Below are positions 34,822 to 44,168 of a DNA stretch of 64,000 bases, piece by piece. A program made the translations under genes and the position numbers. The stretch is taken from positions 1 to 64,000 of the forward strand of contig NZ_CP035926.1 of NCBI RefSeq assembly GCF_004214815.1, given 5' to 3'. Under the pieces are notes generated by a model. That model worked only from the letters and a program-made list of their open reading frames with translations, did not search any database and had not been told where the DNA came from. This DNA is from Aliarcobacter thereius LMG 24486. GTDB lineage: Bacteria > Campylobacterota > Campylobacteria > Campylobacterales > Arcobacteraceae. Each line of letters begins with the position of its first letter. Position 1 is the stretch's first letter.

Positions 34822-36174
34822 ATGGCAGAAATTAAAAAGATTTTAATTGCAAATAGAGGAGAAATTGTTCAAAGAGCAATTAGAACAATTAGGGAAATGG
34901 GAAAAAAATCTGTTGCAATATATAGTGCTGGAGATAAAAATGCTTCTTATTTAAAACATGCTGATGAAGCTGTTTGTATTGGTGGAGCAAAATCAAGTGA
35001 ATCATATTTGAATATTCCTGCAATTATAACTGCAGCTGAAATGACAGGTTGTGATGCAATTTTCCCTGGATATGGTTTTTTATCTGAAAATCAAGATTTT
35101 GTTGAAATTTGTAAACTTCATAATATTAAATTTATTGGACCATCTTCTGAGGTTATGGAAAAAATGGCTGATAAATCAAAAGCAAAAGAAGAGATGATAA
35201 AAGCTGGAGTTCCAGTTGTTCCTGGAAGTAAAGGTGCTGTAAGAACTCTTGATGAGGGTAAAAAAGTAGCAAGAGAGATAGGTTATCCAATCATGGCAAA
35301 AGCGAGTGCTGGTGGTGGTGGAAGAGGAATGAGACTTATTAAAGAAGAAAGAGACTTTGATCATCAATACTTAGCAGCTTCTAGTGAAGCTTTAGCGGCT
35401 TTTGGAGATGGAACAATGTATCTTGAAAGATTTATCAATAATCCAAGACATATTGAAGTACAAGTTCTTGGAGATTCTCATGGAAATGCAATTCATATTG
35501 GTGAAAGAGATTGTTCTTTACAAAGAAGACACCAAAAAGTAATTGAAGAATCACCTGCTATTTTATTAAATGATGAGACAAGAACAAAACTTCTTGAAAC
35601 AGCTGTACAAGCTACTAAATATCTTAAATATGAAGGTGCTGGAACATTTGAATTCTTAGCAGATGATCAACAAAATGTTTATTTTATGGAGATGAATACA
35701 AGACTTCAAGTTGAGCATCCAGTTTCAGAAATGGTATCAGGACTTGATATTGTTGAATGGATGATTAAGGTAGCTGAAGGTGAAGAGTTACCTGCTCAAG
35801 ATAGTATAAAATTTAGAGGTCATGCAATTGAGTGTAGAATTACAGCTGAAGATCCAAATACTTTCTTACCTTGTCCAGGGAAAATCACACAATGGATGGT
35901 TCCTGGTGGAAGAAATGTAAGAGTTGATTCACATATTTATACAAATTATATCGTACCACCACACTATGATTCAATGATTGGGAAACTAATTGTTTGGGGA
36001 AGAGATAGAAATAAAGCAATTAATATTATGAAAAGAGCTCTAAATGAGTTTGAAGTTGAGGGAATTAAAACAAATATTCCATTTCACAAAAAAATGATGC
36101 AAAATCAAGATTTCATTGATAATAACTACGATACTAAATACCTTGAAAACTATAAAGGTCTTGATAGTATTTAA
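34822..36174 (+). CDS. accC: Acetyl-CoA carboxylase biotin carboxylase subunit
   Basis: AccC carboxylates the biotin of AccB using ATP and bicarbonate. 450 residues with ILIANRGEIVQRAIRTIREMG at the N-terminus, the ATP-grasp glycine loop ASAGGGGRGMR near 160, GERDCSLQRRHQKVIEE near 228 and EMNTRLQVEHPVSEMV near 287. It forms an accBC operon, as in most bacteria. A strong hairpin follows the stop. Confidence 0.98.
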   Translation: MAEIKKILIANRGEIVQRAIRTIREMGKKSVAIYSAGDKNASYLKHADEAVCIGGAKSSESYLNIPAIITAAEMTGCDAIFPGYGFLSENQDFVEICKLHNIKFIGPSSEVMEKMADKSKAKEEMIKAGVPVVPGSKGAVRTLDEGKKVAREIGYPIMAKASAGGGGRGMRLIKEERDFDHQYLAASSEALAAFGDGTMYLERFINNPRHIEVQVLGDSHGNAIHIGERDCSLQRRHQKVIEESPAILLNDETRTKLLETAVQATKYLKYEGAGTFEFLADDQQNVYFMEMNTRLQVEHPVSEMVSGLDIVEWMIKVAEGEELPAQDSIKFRGHAIECRITAEDPNTFLPCPGKITQWMVPGGRNVRVDSHIYTNYIVPPHYDSMIGKLIVWGRDRNKAINIMKRALNEFEVEGIKTNIPFHKKMMQNQDFIDNNYDTKYLENYKGLDSI

Positions 36175-36177
36175 ATA

Positions 36178-36210
36178 TTTGCTATAAGAGATTTACTCTC
36201 TTAAAGCAAA
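36178..36210 (+). terminator. Hairpin after accC
   Basis: TTTGCT (36178-36183) pairs with AGCAAA (36205-36210); after an A-A mismatch, TAAGAGA (36185-36191) pairs with TCTCTTA (36197-36203) around the loop TTTAC. It starts 4 bp after the accC stop. The plus-strand T-tract is missing, so it may act as a weak terminator or as an mRNA 3' end stabiliser. The rest of the gap to 36387 is AT-rich with no clear feature beyond likely promoter elements. Confidence 0.5.
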
Positions 36211-36387
36211 ACTTAATTAAAACTTAGATAGAATCCGCCAATTTATACACATTTATATGCCTATCTTTTTTATGATTTAGTAATTTTAAACTAATAAATT
36301 CATATTTTATATATTTGATTATCCAATACAGGAAGGTTTTTTAATATAAGAGTGTATATTTTATATATATACTTAAGGATAAGAAAA

Positions 36388-37902
36388 GTGACTTTTAACG
36401 ATTTTAATTTTAAAGAAAATTTAAAAAAAGCAATTAGTGAAGTTGGTTTTACAGAACCAAGTCCAATTCAAGTTGAAGCAATTCCACATATTTTAGAAGG
36501 TAAAGATATTGTTGGTCAAGCTCACACAGGTACAGGAAAAACAGCAGCATTTGGATTACCAATTTTAAATAAATTAGGAAATAAGGCAGTTGAAGCTTTA
36601 GTTATTGTTCCTACAAGAGAACTTGCTATGCAAGTTTCAGATGAACTTTATAAATTTGGTAAATATTTAGGAATAAATACAGCAACAGTTTATGGTGGAC
36701 AATCATATTCAAGACAATTAAAACTTATAGAAAGTGCTAATATTATTGTTGCAACTCCAGGAAGATTTTTAGATCTTCTAAGAAGTGAAAAAATTGATGT
36801 AAAACCAAGTTTTATTATACTAGATGAAGCAGATGAAATGCTAGATATGGGGTTTTTGGATGATATTAAAGAGATTTTTACATATATGCCAGAAACTAGA
36901 CAAACACTACTTTTTTCTGCGACAATGCCAACAGCTATTAAAAATCTTGCAAAAACAATTTTAAAAGAGCCAGAATTTGTAACTATCACAAAATCAGATG
37001 TAACAAATAAAAATATTACACAAACTTTTTATGTGGTTGATGAAAGAGAAAGAGATGATGCGTTAATCAGACTTTTTGATTATAAAAATCCGAAAAAATC
37101 TATTATATTTTGTAGAACAAAAAAAGATGTTGATAGATTATCTACATTTTTAATATCTCAAGGTTTTATGGCAAAAGCTTTACATGGGGATATGGAACAA
37201 AAACAAAGAGAGGAAGCTATAAAAGCATTTAAAACATCAAGACTTGAAGTTTTAATAGCAACAGATGTAGCTGCACGAGGACTTGATGTAAATGATGTAA
37301 CTCACGTATTTAATTATCATCTTCCTTTTGATGGTGAATCTTATGTTCATAGAATTGGAAGAACAGGACGAGCTGGAAAAGATGGAATGGCAATATCAAT
37401 TGTAACTCCACATGAGTTTAAAACTCTTCAACGAATTGAACAAACAATAGGTTCAAAACTTGAATCAAAAGTTGTTCCAAATATAAGTACAGTAAAAGAG
37501 AAGAAAATAGATGAACTTAAACAAAGTATTGTTGAACAAGAAGTAAAAGATCATGCAATAGCAATAGTTGAAAGTTTAAGTGAAGAGTTTGATATTTCTA
37601 CAATAGCATTTAAACTTGCATCAATATTATCTTCAAAAACTTATGTAAAAGGTAATAATAATATTGGGAAAAGTGAATCAGATCTTAAAAGAATTGCAGA
37701 GATATTAAGTAAATCAATAAATGATTCAAAAGGTGGTTTCAGAAACAGAAGAGGTGGAAGAAACGATGGTAGAAGAAGTAATACTAGAAGTAGCTCAGGA
37801 AGAAGAGATAGCAGAGGTTCTGATAGAAGAACAAGTGATTCAAGACCTGAAAGAGAGAGCTCTTCAAGACCTAGAACTCAAAGACCAAGAAAGAGAGATT
37901 AA
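36388..37902 (+). CDS. DEAD-box ATP-dependent RNA helicase
   Basis: 504 residues from GTG 36388, which has AAGGA 8 bases upstream; earlier in-frame ATGs lack a ribosome site and add an unlikely leader. Helicase motifs are in order: Q motif near 20, AHTGTGKT near 48, PTRELAM, DEAD at 146-149, SAT near 178, ARGLDV near 297 and HRIGRTGRAGK near 325. The last 45 residues are rich in Arg, Ser and Gly, a typical RNA-binding tail. In H. pylori the sole DEAD-box helicase RhpA partners RNase J; this may be its counterpart. Confidence 0.92.
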   Translation: MTFNDFNFKENLKKAISEVGFTEPSPIQVEAIPHILEGKDIVGQAHTGTGKTAAFGLPILNKLGNKAVEALVIVPTRELAMQVSDELYKFGKYLGINTATVYGGQSYSRQLKLIESANIIVATPGRFLDLLRSEKIDVKPSFIILDEADEMLDMGFLDDIKEIFTYMPETRQTLLFSATMPTAIKNLAKTILKEPEFVTITKSDVTNKNITQTFYVVDERERDDALIRLFDYKNPKKSIIFCRTKKDVDRLSTFLISQGFMAKALHGDMEQKQREEAIKAFKTSRLEVLIATDVAARGLDVNDVTHVFNYHLPFDGESYVHRIGRTGRAGKDGMAISIVTPHEFKTLQRIEQTIGSKLESKVVPNISTVKEKKIDELKQSIVEQEVKDHAIAIVESLSEEFDISTIAFKLASILSSKTYVKGNNNIGKSESDLKRIAEILSKSINDSKGGFRNRRGGRNDGRRSNTRSSSGRRDSRGSDRRTSDSRPERESSSRPRTQRPRKRD

Positions 37903-37911
37903 ACTCTCTTT
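37890..37911 (+). terminator. Hairpin at the helicase stop codon
   Basis: AAAGAGAG (37890-37897) and CTCTCTTT (37904-37911) form an 8-bp stem with loop ATTAAA that contains the stop codon. It is followed by CTTACTTTC, a poor T-tract. It is probably a weak terminator between the helicase and the phosphate permease. Confidence 0.45.
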
Positions 37912-38011
37912 CTTACTTTCAAATTCAAATAAATAGATTTCAATAAAGCTAATATATAAATAAGATAATTTGGATTATAATTCCAATCATTATTACATAA
38001 GGAACATAAAA

Positions 38012-39595
38012 ATGGATATGAAAACAATAAAAACCATTGAAACCGCCACCGAAAAATCTCTCTCTAGTTTTGCTAAACTCTCTTTCTCTTTGCTATTTTT
38101 ATTAGCAGTTTTTCTTTGGACATATTCTTCTCATGGTAAAGTACCTGACAATACTTTTCTGATTATTGGAGCAATTTTTGGAGCTTATATGGCTTTAAAT
38201 ATTGGTGCTAATGATGTTGCAAATAATGTTGGACCTGCTGTTGGTGCTAAAGCACTTACTCTTACAGGAGCTATTATTATTGCTGCAATTTTTGAGAGTG
38301 CAGGTGCTATTATAGCTGGTGGAGATGTTGTTAATACAATTAAAAGTGGTATTATAGATATTAATCTTATTGAAAACAAAGATTCATTTATCTGGGCTAT
38401 GACAGCTGGACTTCTTGCTGGTGCAGTTTGGTTAAACTTTGCTACTTCAATTGGAGCACCTGTTTCAACAACTCATGCTATTGTTGGAGGAGTTATTGGA
38501 GCTGGAATCGCAAGTGTTGGAATTGCTATTTTAAATTGGGGGAGTTTAGCAGAAATTGCTTCTTCTTGGGTTATATCACCACTTTTAGGTGGGATTGTTG
38601 CTGCTAGTTTTTTATATTTCATAAAAAAACAGATTGTATATAAAGAAAATATGCTTGAAAGTGCACATAAAATTGTTCCAATTTTAATTGCTATTATGAC
38701 TTGGGCATTTACAACTTATTTATTACTAAAAGGATTAAGACAGCTAATACATGTAAGCTTTTTTACTGCATCTTTAATTAGTATTCCTTTTGCAATTGCA
38801 TCTTTCTTTTTAATTAAAAAACATATAGAGAGTAAACTAAGTTCTTTAACAAATGATAGAGTAAGTGTTAATACACTATTCACACCTGCTTTAATTTTTG
38901 CAGCTGCTTTATTATCATTTGCTCATGGTGCAAATGATGTTTCAAATGCTATTGGACCACTTGCAGCTATTAATGATGCAATTTTACATGAAGGTACGAG
39001 TGTAAAAGCACATGTGCCACTTTGGATTATGTTTGTTGGTGCAATTGGAATTGTTATTGGACTTGTTTTGTATGGACCAAGATTAATCAAAACTGTTGGT
39101 AGTGAGATAACTGAACTTGATCAAATGAGAGCTTTTTCTATTGCAATGGCTACTGCTGTAACTGTTATTCTTGCAAGTCAATTGGGACTTCCTGTTTCTT
39201 CAACTCATATAGCTATTGGGGGTGTATTTGGAGTTGGTTTTTTAAGAGAAGCACTTGATATGACTGAAAAGAATTTTGTTCAAGATATTAGAGAAAAATT
39301 TAAAAAACATAAAAAAGAGCTAGAAAAAGCTCAAGAAGATCTTTTTAAACTTGAAGCAGTAAAAGAGAAAAATAAATCAACTTATATAAAAATTGTTGAT
39401 TTGTTTAAAAGAATTGATGAAATTGAAGCTAAAGTTAAACAAGAGAAAAAAGACTTTAAACAAGCAAAAGGTGCAAAATATGTAAAAAGAGATGCAGTTA
39501 AAAAGATAATTGCTGCTTGGCTTATTACAGTTCCTGCATCAGCTTTATTAGCAGCTGGAATATATTATATGATAAAAGGTATTGTAGCCGTATAA
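38012..39595 (+). CDS. PiT-family inorganic phosphate permease
   Basis: 527 residues from ATG 38012, which has AAGGA 8 bases upstream; the frame is open to a TTG at 37970 but without support. The two PiT repeats are visible: ANDVANNVGPAVGAKALTL near 68 with GAPVSTTHAIVGGVIGAG near 148, and FAHGANDVSNAIGPLAAI near 302 with GLPVSSTHIAIGGVFGVG near 391. An unusual Lys/Glu-rich, probably coiled-coil segment of about 70 residues (about 425-495) lies before the last membrane helix. The N-terminus is cytoplasmic and charged. Confidence 0.92.
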   Translation: MDMKTIKTIETATEKSLSSFAKLSFSLLFLLAVFLWTYSSHGKVPDNTFLIIGAIFGAYMALNIGANDVANNVGPAVGAKALTLTGAIIIAAIFESAGAIIAGGDVVNTIKSGIIDINLIENKDSFIWAMTAGLLAGAVWLNFATSIGAPVSTTHAIVGGVIGAGIASVGIAILNWGSLAEIASSWVISPLLGGIVAASFLYFIKKQIVYKENMLESAHKIVPILIAIMTWAFTTYLLLKGLRQLIHVSFFTASLISIPFAIASFFLIKKHIESKLSSLTNDRVSVNTLFTPALIFAAALLSFAHGANDVSNAIGPLAAINDAILHEGTSVKAHVPLWIMFVGAIGIVIGLVLYGPRLIKTVGSEITELDQMRAFSIAMATAVTVILASQLGLPVSSTHIAIGGVFGVGFLREALDMTEKNFVQDIREKFKKHKKELEKAQEDLFKLEAVKEKNKSTYIKIVDLFKRIDEIEAKVKQEKKDFKQAKGAKYVKRDAVKKIIAAWLITVPASALLAAGIYYMIKGIVAV

Positions 39596-39617
39596 GCTAT
39601 TAATAAAAGGATAAATA

Positions 39618-40538
39618 ATAGAAGCTATATTAAGTGTTTTACCAATATACTTTTTTATCCTTTTAGGATTTTTAGCTAAACGAAAATTTAAATTAGAACT
39701 AGATGAGAAATCACTGGTTCTTATCTCACTTTATATATTACAACCAATTATGATTTTCTGGGGATTAACAAAAGAACCAATAAATTATGATTTTTTAGTT
39801 TCTCCACTATTTTTTCTTTTTTGTATGATGCTTACACTTTTTTTAATGCTTCTATATTCGAAATTTGTATTCAATGTAAAATCAGATGAAAATATATTTT
39901 TAGCAACAGCTTTGGTAGGAAATACAGGTAATTTAGGTATTCCACTTGGAATTGCTCTATTTGGAGAACAAAGTGTTCCTTATACAAGTATTATGAATAT
40001 TGCAAATATATTTTTTATGTATACAGTAAGTATATATTTTTTTGCTAGAGAAAAATATAGTTTTAAAGATTCATTAAAGTCAATATTTAAAATACCTGTT
40101 ATTTGGTTTGCCTTTTTTGCTCTTTTATACAACTATTTTGGTTTTAAAATACCAGATAATCTTGAGTTTACTTTACAAATGGGTGCATATAGTTCATTAA
40201 CACTACAATTAATCATTTTTGGAGCATATTTATATAGTGTAAGACTTAAAACTATTGATTGGAATTTATCACTTCAAATAAGTTTTGTAAAGCATATATT
40301 ACTTCCAATTATTGGAATAATACTTATCGTATTCTTTACAAATTTTAACTCTTTTATATCATCAATTATTGTTATGCAACTTTTGATGCCTTTAGCTGTA
40401 AATAATGTTAATTTCTCTGTTCTTTACTCTACAAAACCTAGTTTAGTTGCAGCAACAATATTGGTTTCAAGTTTTGTATTTATTGTTTTATTGCATTTTT
40501 ATATTGAAATTCTAAATTATCTTTTTAAAATAGTATGA
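39618..40538 (+). CDS. AEC-family transporter with non-canonical ATA start
   Basis: The first ATG is at 39750, but the reading frame upstream encodes a good AEC N-terminus (IEAILSVLPIYFFILLGFLA). Between the in-frame stop at 39612 and 39750 there is no ATG, GTG or TTG. AAGGA at 39607-39611 sits 6 bases before ATA at 39618 (another ATA is at 39615). From there the protein is 306 residues, the normal size of auxin-efflux-carrier family permeases, with about ten membrane segments and ALVGNTGNLGIPLG near 95. It may be an AUA start, or a start-lost gene. Its stop overlaps the next ATG (ATGA). Confidence 0.75.
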   Translation: MEAILSVLPIYFFILLGFLAKRKFKLELDEKSLVLISLYILQPIMIFWGLTKEPINYDFLVSPLFFLFCMMLTLFLMLLYSKFVFNVKSDENIFLATALVGNTGNLGIPLGIALFGEQSVPYTSIMNIANIFFMYTVSIYFFAREKYSFKDSLKSIFKIPVIWFAFFALLYNYFGFKIPDNLEFTLQMGAYSSLTLQLIIFGAYLYSVRLKTIDWNLSLQISFVKHILLPIIGIILIVFFTNFNSFISSIIVMQLLMPLAVNNVNFSVLYSTKPSLVAATILVSSFVFIVLLHFYIEILNYLFKIV

Positions 40539-42127
40539 AAAAAGTAGTTTTTGATAATTTAGAAATATATTTTGAAGGTGAAATATATAATTTATCTCAT
40601 TTTGGGTACGAAGATGAACATCAACTTATAAAAGATTTTTTCATAAAATATGGTGAAGCATTTGTAAAAAAACTTGATGGAATATTTGCTTTTACTATTT
40701 ATGATAGTTATAAAAAAGAGTATTTTCTTGCTAGAGATAGGTTTGGAAATATTCCACTATTTTATGCTATTTATGAAGATAAACTCTATTTCTCAACATC
40801 AATTAAAGAGTTGAATAATGAGTTTAAAAGCTCTTTAATATTTAATAAAATTGCTCTTAGTAAATATATGCAATATTTATCAACATTTGGAGAAGATAGT
40901 TTTTATAAAGATATATTTAAATTAGAAGAAGCAAGTTACCTTGTTTTTAGTGATTCCAAACTTAATATAAGAAAATATCATAAAATAAATACATATAAAG
41001 CTATAAATGATGAGAAACAAGCTTTAGCTACTCTTGAAGAGCTTTTATATGATTCTATTGGAAAAAGGCTAAATAAACTATCAGGAACTCTTTTAAGTGG
41101 CGGTATTGATAGCTCTTTAATATCTTCTATTTATACTAAAATATCAGGGAAGAAAATTGACACTTTTAGTGTTGGTTATGAAGATTATAAAAACTATTGT
41201 GAATTAAGATTTGCAAAAAAACTCTCAAATCATATTAATTCAAATCATTATGAAGTAATTATTGATAAAAAAACATATATTGATAACTTTTATTCTACTT
41301 TAAACTCATTTGATGAACCACATGCAGATAGTGCATCAATTCCTTTGAACATATTGTTAAAGAGTTTTAAAGAACTTGGTATTACTAAACTTTTATCAGG
41401 AGAAGGTGCTGATGAACTCTTTCTTGGATATAACTCTTATTCAAAATATTTAGAATATTATAAATTTAAAGATTCTTTATCTTCTGAGCAAAGTTTATTT
41501 CTAAATGAAATTATAAGTGCTTTACAAAATAATACAAAGGAGAGTGAATATTTAAGAAGAGTAGTAAAAGATCAAAATATTTATAACTCTTTTGGAGAAG
41601 TTTTTAATGATATCCAAAAAAGACGATTATTTGTAAATGTCCCTACTTTTAAATTAGAAAAAGCAAAAAAAGATCCTATTGATTGGATGAGCTATATAGA
41701 TATTAAACTTTGGGTTGCTAATCCAGTTTTGACAAAAGTTTATAATATTTCAAAACTTAATAATCTTGAGATACATACACCTTTTTTAGATAATTCAATA
41801 TTAGATTTTGCATTTTCTATTGATAATAGTATAAAAAAAGGTGATACAAATAAGTATCTTTTAAAAAAAATAGCAGAAAAATATATTCCAAAAGATTTAA
41901 TATTACGTACAAAAAAAGGTTTTAATTCCCCTTTTAATGAGTGGATACATGAAGAGTTTGGAAAATTGATTATAGAAACTATTTTAAATGTAAATAAAGA
42001 GACAAAATTCTTTAATGAAGAGTATTTAAAACATATATATGGATTATCTTTAGATGGAAAGTTTAAGCAACATTTATATTCATTATTTGTTTTTTCTTTG
42101 TGGTACAAAAAAGAATATTTGAATTGA
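40535..42127 (+). CDS. Asparagine synthase-like protein lacking the catalytic N-terminus
   Basis: 530 residues. It begins near the segment that reads NGEIYN in AsnB (here EGEIYN at about 14-19), so the first 60-70 residues of a normal glutaminase domain are missing, including the N-terminal Cys and the RHRGPD motif. LARDRFGNIPLFYA near 66-79 and the synthetase ATP-pyrophosphatase loop LLSGGIDSSLISS near 186-198 are intact, as is LLSGEGADELFLGY near 287. It may use free ammonia, or another amine or acid. Its ATG overlaps the transporter stop by 4 bp, and a terminator follows. Confidence 0.85.
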   Translation: MKKVVFDNLEIYFEGEIYNLSHFGYEDEHQLIKDFFIKYGEAFVKKLDGIFAFTIYDSYKKEYFLARDRFGNIPLFYAIYEDKLYFSTSIKELNNEFKSSLIFNKIALSKYMQYLSTFGEDSFYKDIFKLEEASYLVFSDSKLNIRKYHKINTYKAINDEKQALATLEELLYDSIGKRLNKLSGTLLSGGIDSSLISSIYTKISGKKIDTFSVGYEDYKNYCELRFAKKLSNHINSNHYEVIIDKKTYIDNFYSTLNSFDEPHADSASIPLNILLKSFKELGITKLLSGEGADELFLGYNSYSKYLEYYKFKDSLSSEQSLFLNEIISALQNNTKESEYLRRVVKDQNIYNSFGEVFNDIQKRRLFVNVPTFKLEKAKKDPIDWMSYIDIKLWVANPVLTKVYNISKLNNLEIHTPFLDNSILDFAFSIDNSIKKGDTNKYLLKKIAEKYIPKDLILRTKKGFNSPFNEWIHEEFGKLIIETILNVNKETKFFNEEYLKHIYGLSLDGKFKQHLYSLFVFSLWYKKEYLN

Positions 42128-42130
42128 TTT

Positions 42131-42160
42131 TTTAAAATGTTTCACGGGAAACATTTTAAA
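42131..42160. terminator. Bidirectional terminator hairpin
   Basis: TTTAAAATGTTTC (42131-42143) and GAAACATTTTAAA (42148-42160) form a perfect 13-bp stem with loop ACGG. On the plus strand ATCTTTTTATTT follows, and on the minus strand CAAAT-rich sequence with a T-run preceding. It separates two convergent genes. The same bases contain a parS-like palindrome (42138-42153). Confidence 0.75.
42138..42153. other. parS-like palindrome 1
   Basis: TGTTTCACGGGAAACA matches the widely conserved bacterial parS, TGTTTCACGTGAAACA, at 15 of 16 bases. ParB binds such sites and loads near the origin. It lies 42 kb from dnaA. It coincides with a terminator stem, which alone could explain a palindrome, but not this particular sequence. 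Confidence 0.5.
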
Positions 42161-42166
42161 ATCTTT

Positions 42167-42697
42167 TTATTTATCCCAGAAATCTTTTAGTTTTTGAGGA
42201 GATTTCTCTTCTTCAAAGCTCTCTTCAATAGTTTTTATTTCAATACAACTATCTTTTGCATCAGTATTACTATGTGAAGATGGTTTTGATAAATCAGAGT
42301 TAAGACTTAAGCTTTTTATTGCTTCCATAGCTTTTAGATAATCTTCTTCAGATATTTTATCATCAGAAATTGAGCTTAATATTGCAGATTTTGTATCTTC
42401 TATCATTTCATTTAAATTGATATCTGTTTCTATAGTTTTTGTAATATCTTTTTCTTCTTTAAAAGAGTTTGTTTCTATGATTTCTTTATTTTCTGATTTA
42501 GACTTTAAGCTAATATAATCTTTCATGATTTTTTCATATTCAATAAAATCAATAAGAATCATTGCAGGTTTTCCATCTCTTAATATGATAGCTTTTTCTA
42601 TCTCTTTTGATTGAATTTTATCAAAGATTAATTTATTCTTTCTTACGAGATCTGTCGCAGAAAACATCTCATTTGAAGTGTATTGGATTAGTGACAT
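42167..42697 (-). CDS. Phd/RelB-like antitoxin-fold protein with acidic tail
   Basis: 176 residues. The first 60 look like a Phd/YefM antitoxin domain (MFSATDLVRKNKLIFDKIQS, then KAIILRDGKPAMILIDFIEYEKI). A long acidic, Ser-rich tail of over 100 residues follows, unlike a short toxin-neutralising segment. No toxin gene lies beside it: PhoH is upstream and the other neighbour is convergent. It has its own promoter and could be a solitary regulator. Related proteins seem to be conserved in Arcobacter, from memory. Confidence 0.7.
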   Translation of the reverse strand: MSLIQYTSNEMFSATDLVRKNKLIFDKIQSKEIEKAIILRDGKPAMILIDFIEYEKIMKDYISLKSKSENKEIIETNSFKEEKDITKTIETDINLNEMIEDTKSAILSSISDDKISEEDYLKAMEAIKSLSLNSDLSKPSSHSNTDAKDSCIEIKTIEESFEEEKSPQKLKDFWDK

Positions 42698-42719
42698 TGT
42701 GTATTCCTTTACAAGTTAT

Positions 42720-42736
42720 AATACACATTATATCAC
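42720..42736 (-). promoter_or_regulatory. Promoter and palindrome before the Phd-like gene
   Basis: A minus-strand TATAAT is at 42732-42727. It overlaps the perfect inverted repeat ATAAT-ACAC-ATTAT (42719-42732), which could be an autoregulatory operator of the kind used by Phd/YefM proteins. AAGGA lies 8 bases before the start codon at 42697. Confidence 0.45.
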
Positions 42737-42767
42737 ATTTAATTTATTATTGAAGATGAATAGTTTT

Positions 42768-44168
42768 TTATGAAAATATATTTTCAGCCCACTCAGTTAT
42801 TGGACCTCTTAAAACTTTTTCAAGTTTTATTGCAAAAAGATTTACAAAATCATTATCTCTTTTAGTAGATTTCAAAAGTGTTGTTAGAGAATTTGTATAT
42901 TTATTTACATAGAAGTTATCTATTTGCTTATTTGAACCTAAAATTACAACTTTACAACTATTATCAACTCTTGATAAAACCATTTGCATAGTTTTATTTG
43001 ACATATTTTGTGCTTCATCAATTATTATAAAACTATTTGTGAGTGTTCTTCCTCTCATCTCTCCCACCCACATAGTTTCTATTCCATAATTTGAAATCAG
43101 TTGTTCAACTCTAGCTTGTATTTCACTCTCTTCCAAAGGAGTATAATTTGAATCAACTCTTTTAGACCTTTTTCTTTTATGCTCACTTCTTATAATATAT
43201 TCTAAACTATCCATTAAAGGGTGATTATATATTCTAAACTTCTCTTCAAGTCCTGGAAGATAACCAACATCTTCACCTTTGTCTAAAGATTCAATAGAGT
43301 TTCTAATATATATGATTTTTCCATAAAACTTTTGTTTTACAAGTTTTAAAGCTCCACTTAAAGCTAAAAGTGTTTTTCCACTTCCTGCTTTTGCTTCTAC
43401 TATTAGGACATTATAAAAGTGGCTTATTATTGCATTTGCAAAAAATAGTTGCTCTTTATTTAAAGGAGTTATTATTTGATTTCTTATCTCTTCTTCATCT
43501 AGAACTTTAATCTTTTTATTTTGAATAGAAGCTAAAATAATTTGGTCAGAATATTTTACTTTAAAACAATAAGAGTATTCATTTGCTTTATGCTCTTTAT
43601 CAAAGTTTGAAATATCTTGATTATCTATAAACTCAATCTCTTTAAAGTTTATTTCAATATTCTTTATAAAGTTAAAATCAAAATCTATACTATCTTTACC
43701 ATGAAGTGCATCAGTTTTTAAATCAATACTTAAAGCTCTAGTTCTTGCCATAATATCCATAGAAATAAAGATAATTTTCTTTTTATAGTACTCTTCAATT
43801 TCACTAGCAATTTCAAGTATTTTTCTATCATTTAAGATATTTAACGATGTATCTTTGCTTTTAACCCTATAATCTTCTTTTGAAATTATATCAATAATTG
43901 TATTTTGATTATTTATTAGATTTAGTCTAATTATCTTTTTATCAGAGAAAGTATTTGTGCTAATGATATTTGAATTTTCTAAAAGCCTTGCAAACTCTCT
44001 TGCTTGAAAATTTATCTCATCAAAACCACTTTTTTTGTTGTCAAGCTCATCTAGAACAGTTTCTGGAAGAATTATAAGATTTTTACCATCATCACTTAAT
44101 CTAAATATATTATTTGCATTTTCAAGAAGAATATTTGTATCTAGTAGATAGTATTTTTCAAAACTCAA
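42768..44168 (-). CDS. PIN-PhoH family ATPase/ribonuclease
   Basis: 466 residues that join an N-terminal PIN domain (YLLDTNILLENANNIF, PETVLDELDNKK, DILDDRKIL-like acidic sites) with a C-terminal PhoH ATPase (VEAKAGSGKTLLALSGAL near 259, IIDEAQNMSNKTMQMVLSRV near 378). PIN-PhoH (PhoH2) proteins unwind and cleave RNA in the characterised mycobacterial case. It is the last gene of the rsmA-to-phoH block and overlaps hemJ by 4 bp. Confidence 0.88.
   Translation of the reverse strand: MSFEKYYLLDTNILLENANNIFRLSDDGKNLIILPETVLDELDNKKSGFDEINFQAREFARLLENSNIISTNTFSDKKIIRLNLINNQNTIIDIISKEDYRVKSKDTSLNILNDRKILEIASEIEEYYKKKIIFISMDIMARTRALSIDLKTDALHGKDSIDFDFNFIKNIEINFKEIEFIDNQDISNFDKEHKANEYSYCFKVKYSDQIILASIQNKKIKVLDEEEIRNQIITPLNKEQLFFANAIISHFYNVLIVEAKAGSGKTLLALSGALKLVKQKFYGKIIYIRNSIESLDKGEDVGYLPGLEEKFRIYNHPLMDSLEYIIRSEHKRKRSKRVDSNYTPLEESEIQARVEQLISNYGIETMWVGEMRGRTLTNSFIIIDEAQNMSNKTMQMVLSRVDNSCKVVILGSNKQIDNFYVNKYTNSLTTLLKSTKRDNDFVNLFAIKLEKVLRGPITEWAENIFS

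Noticed and set aside
42167-42697. A complete toxin-antitoxin pair
   Set aside because: No toxin-like ORF lies on either side; neighbours are asparagine synthase-like and PhoH genes.
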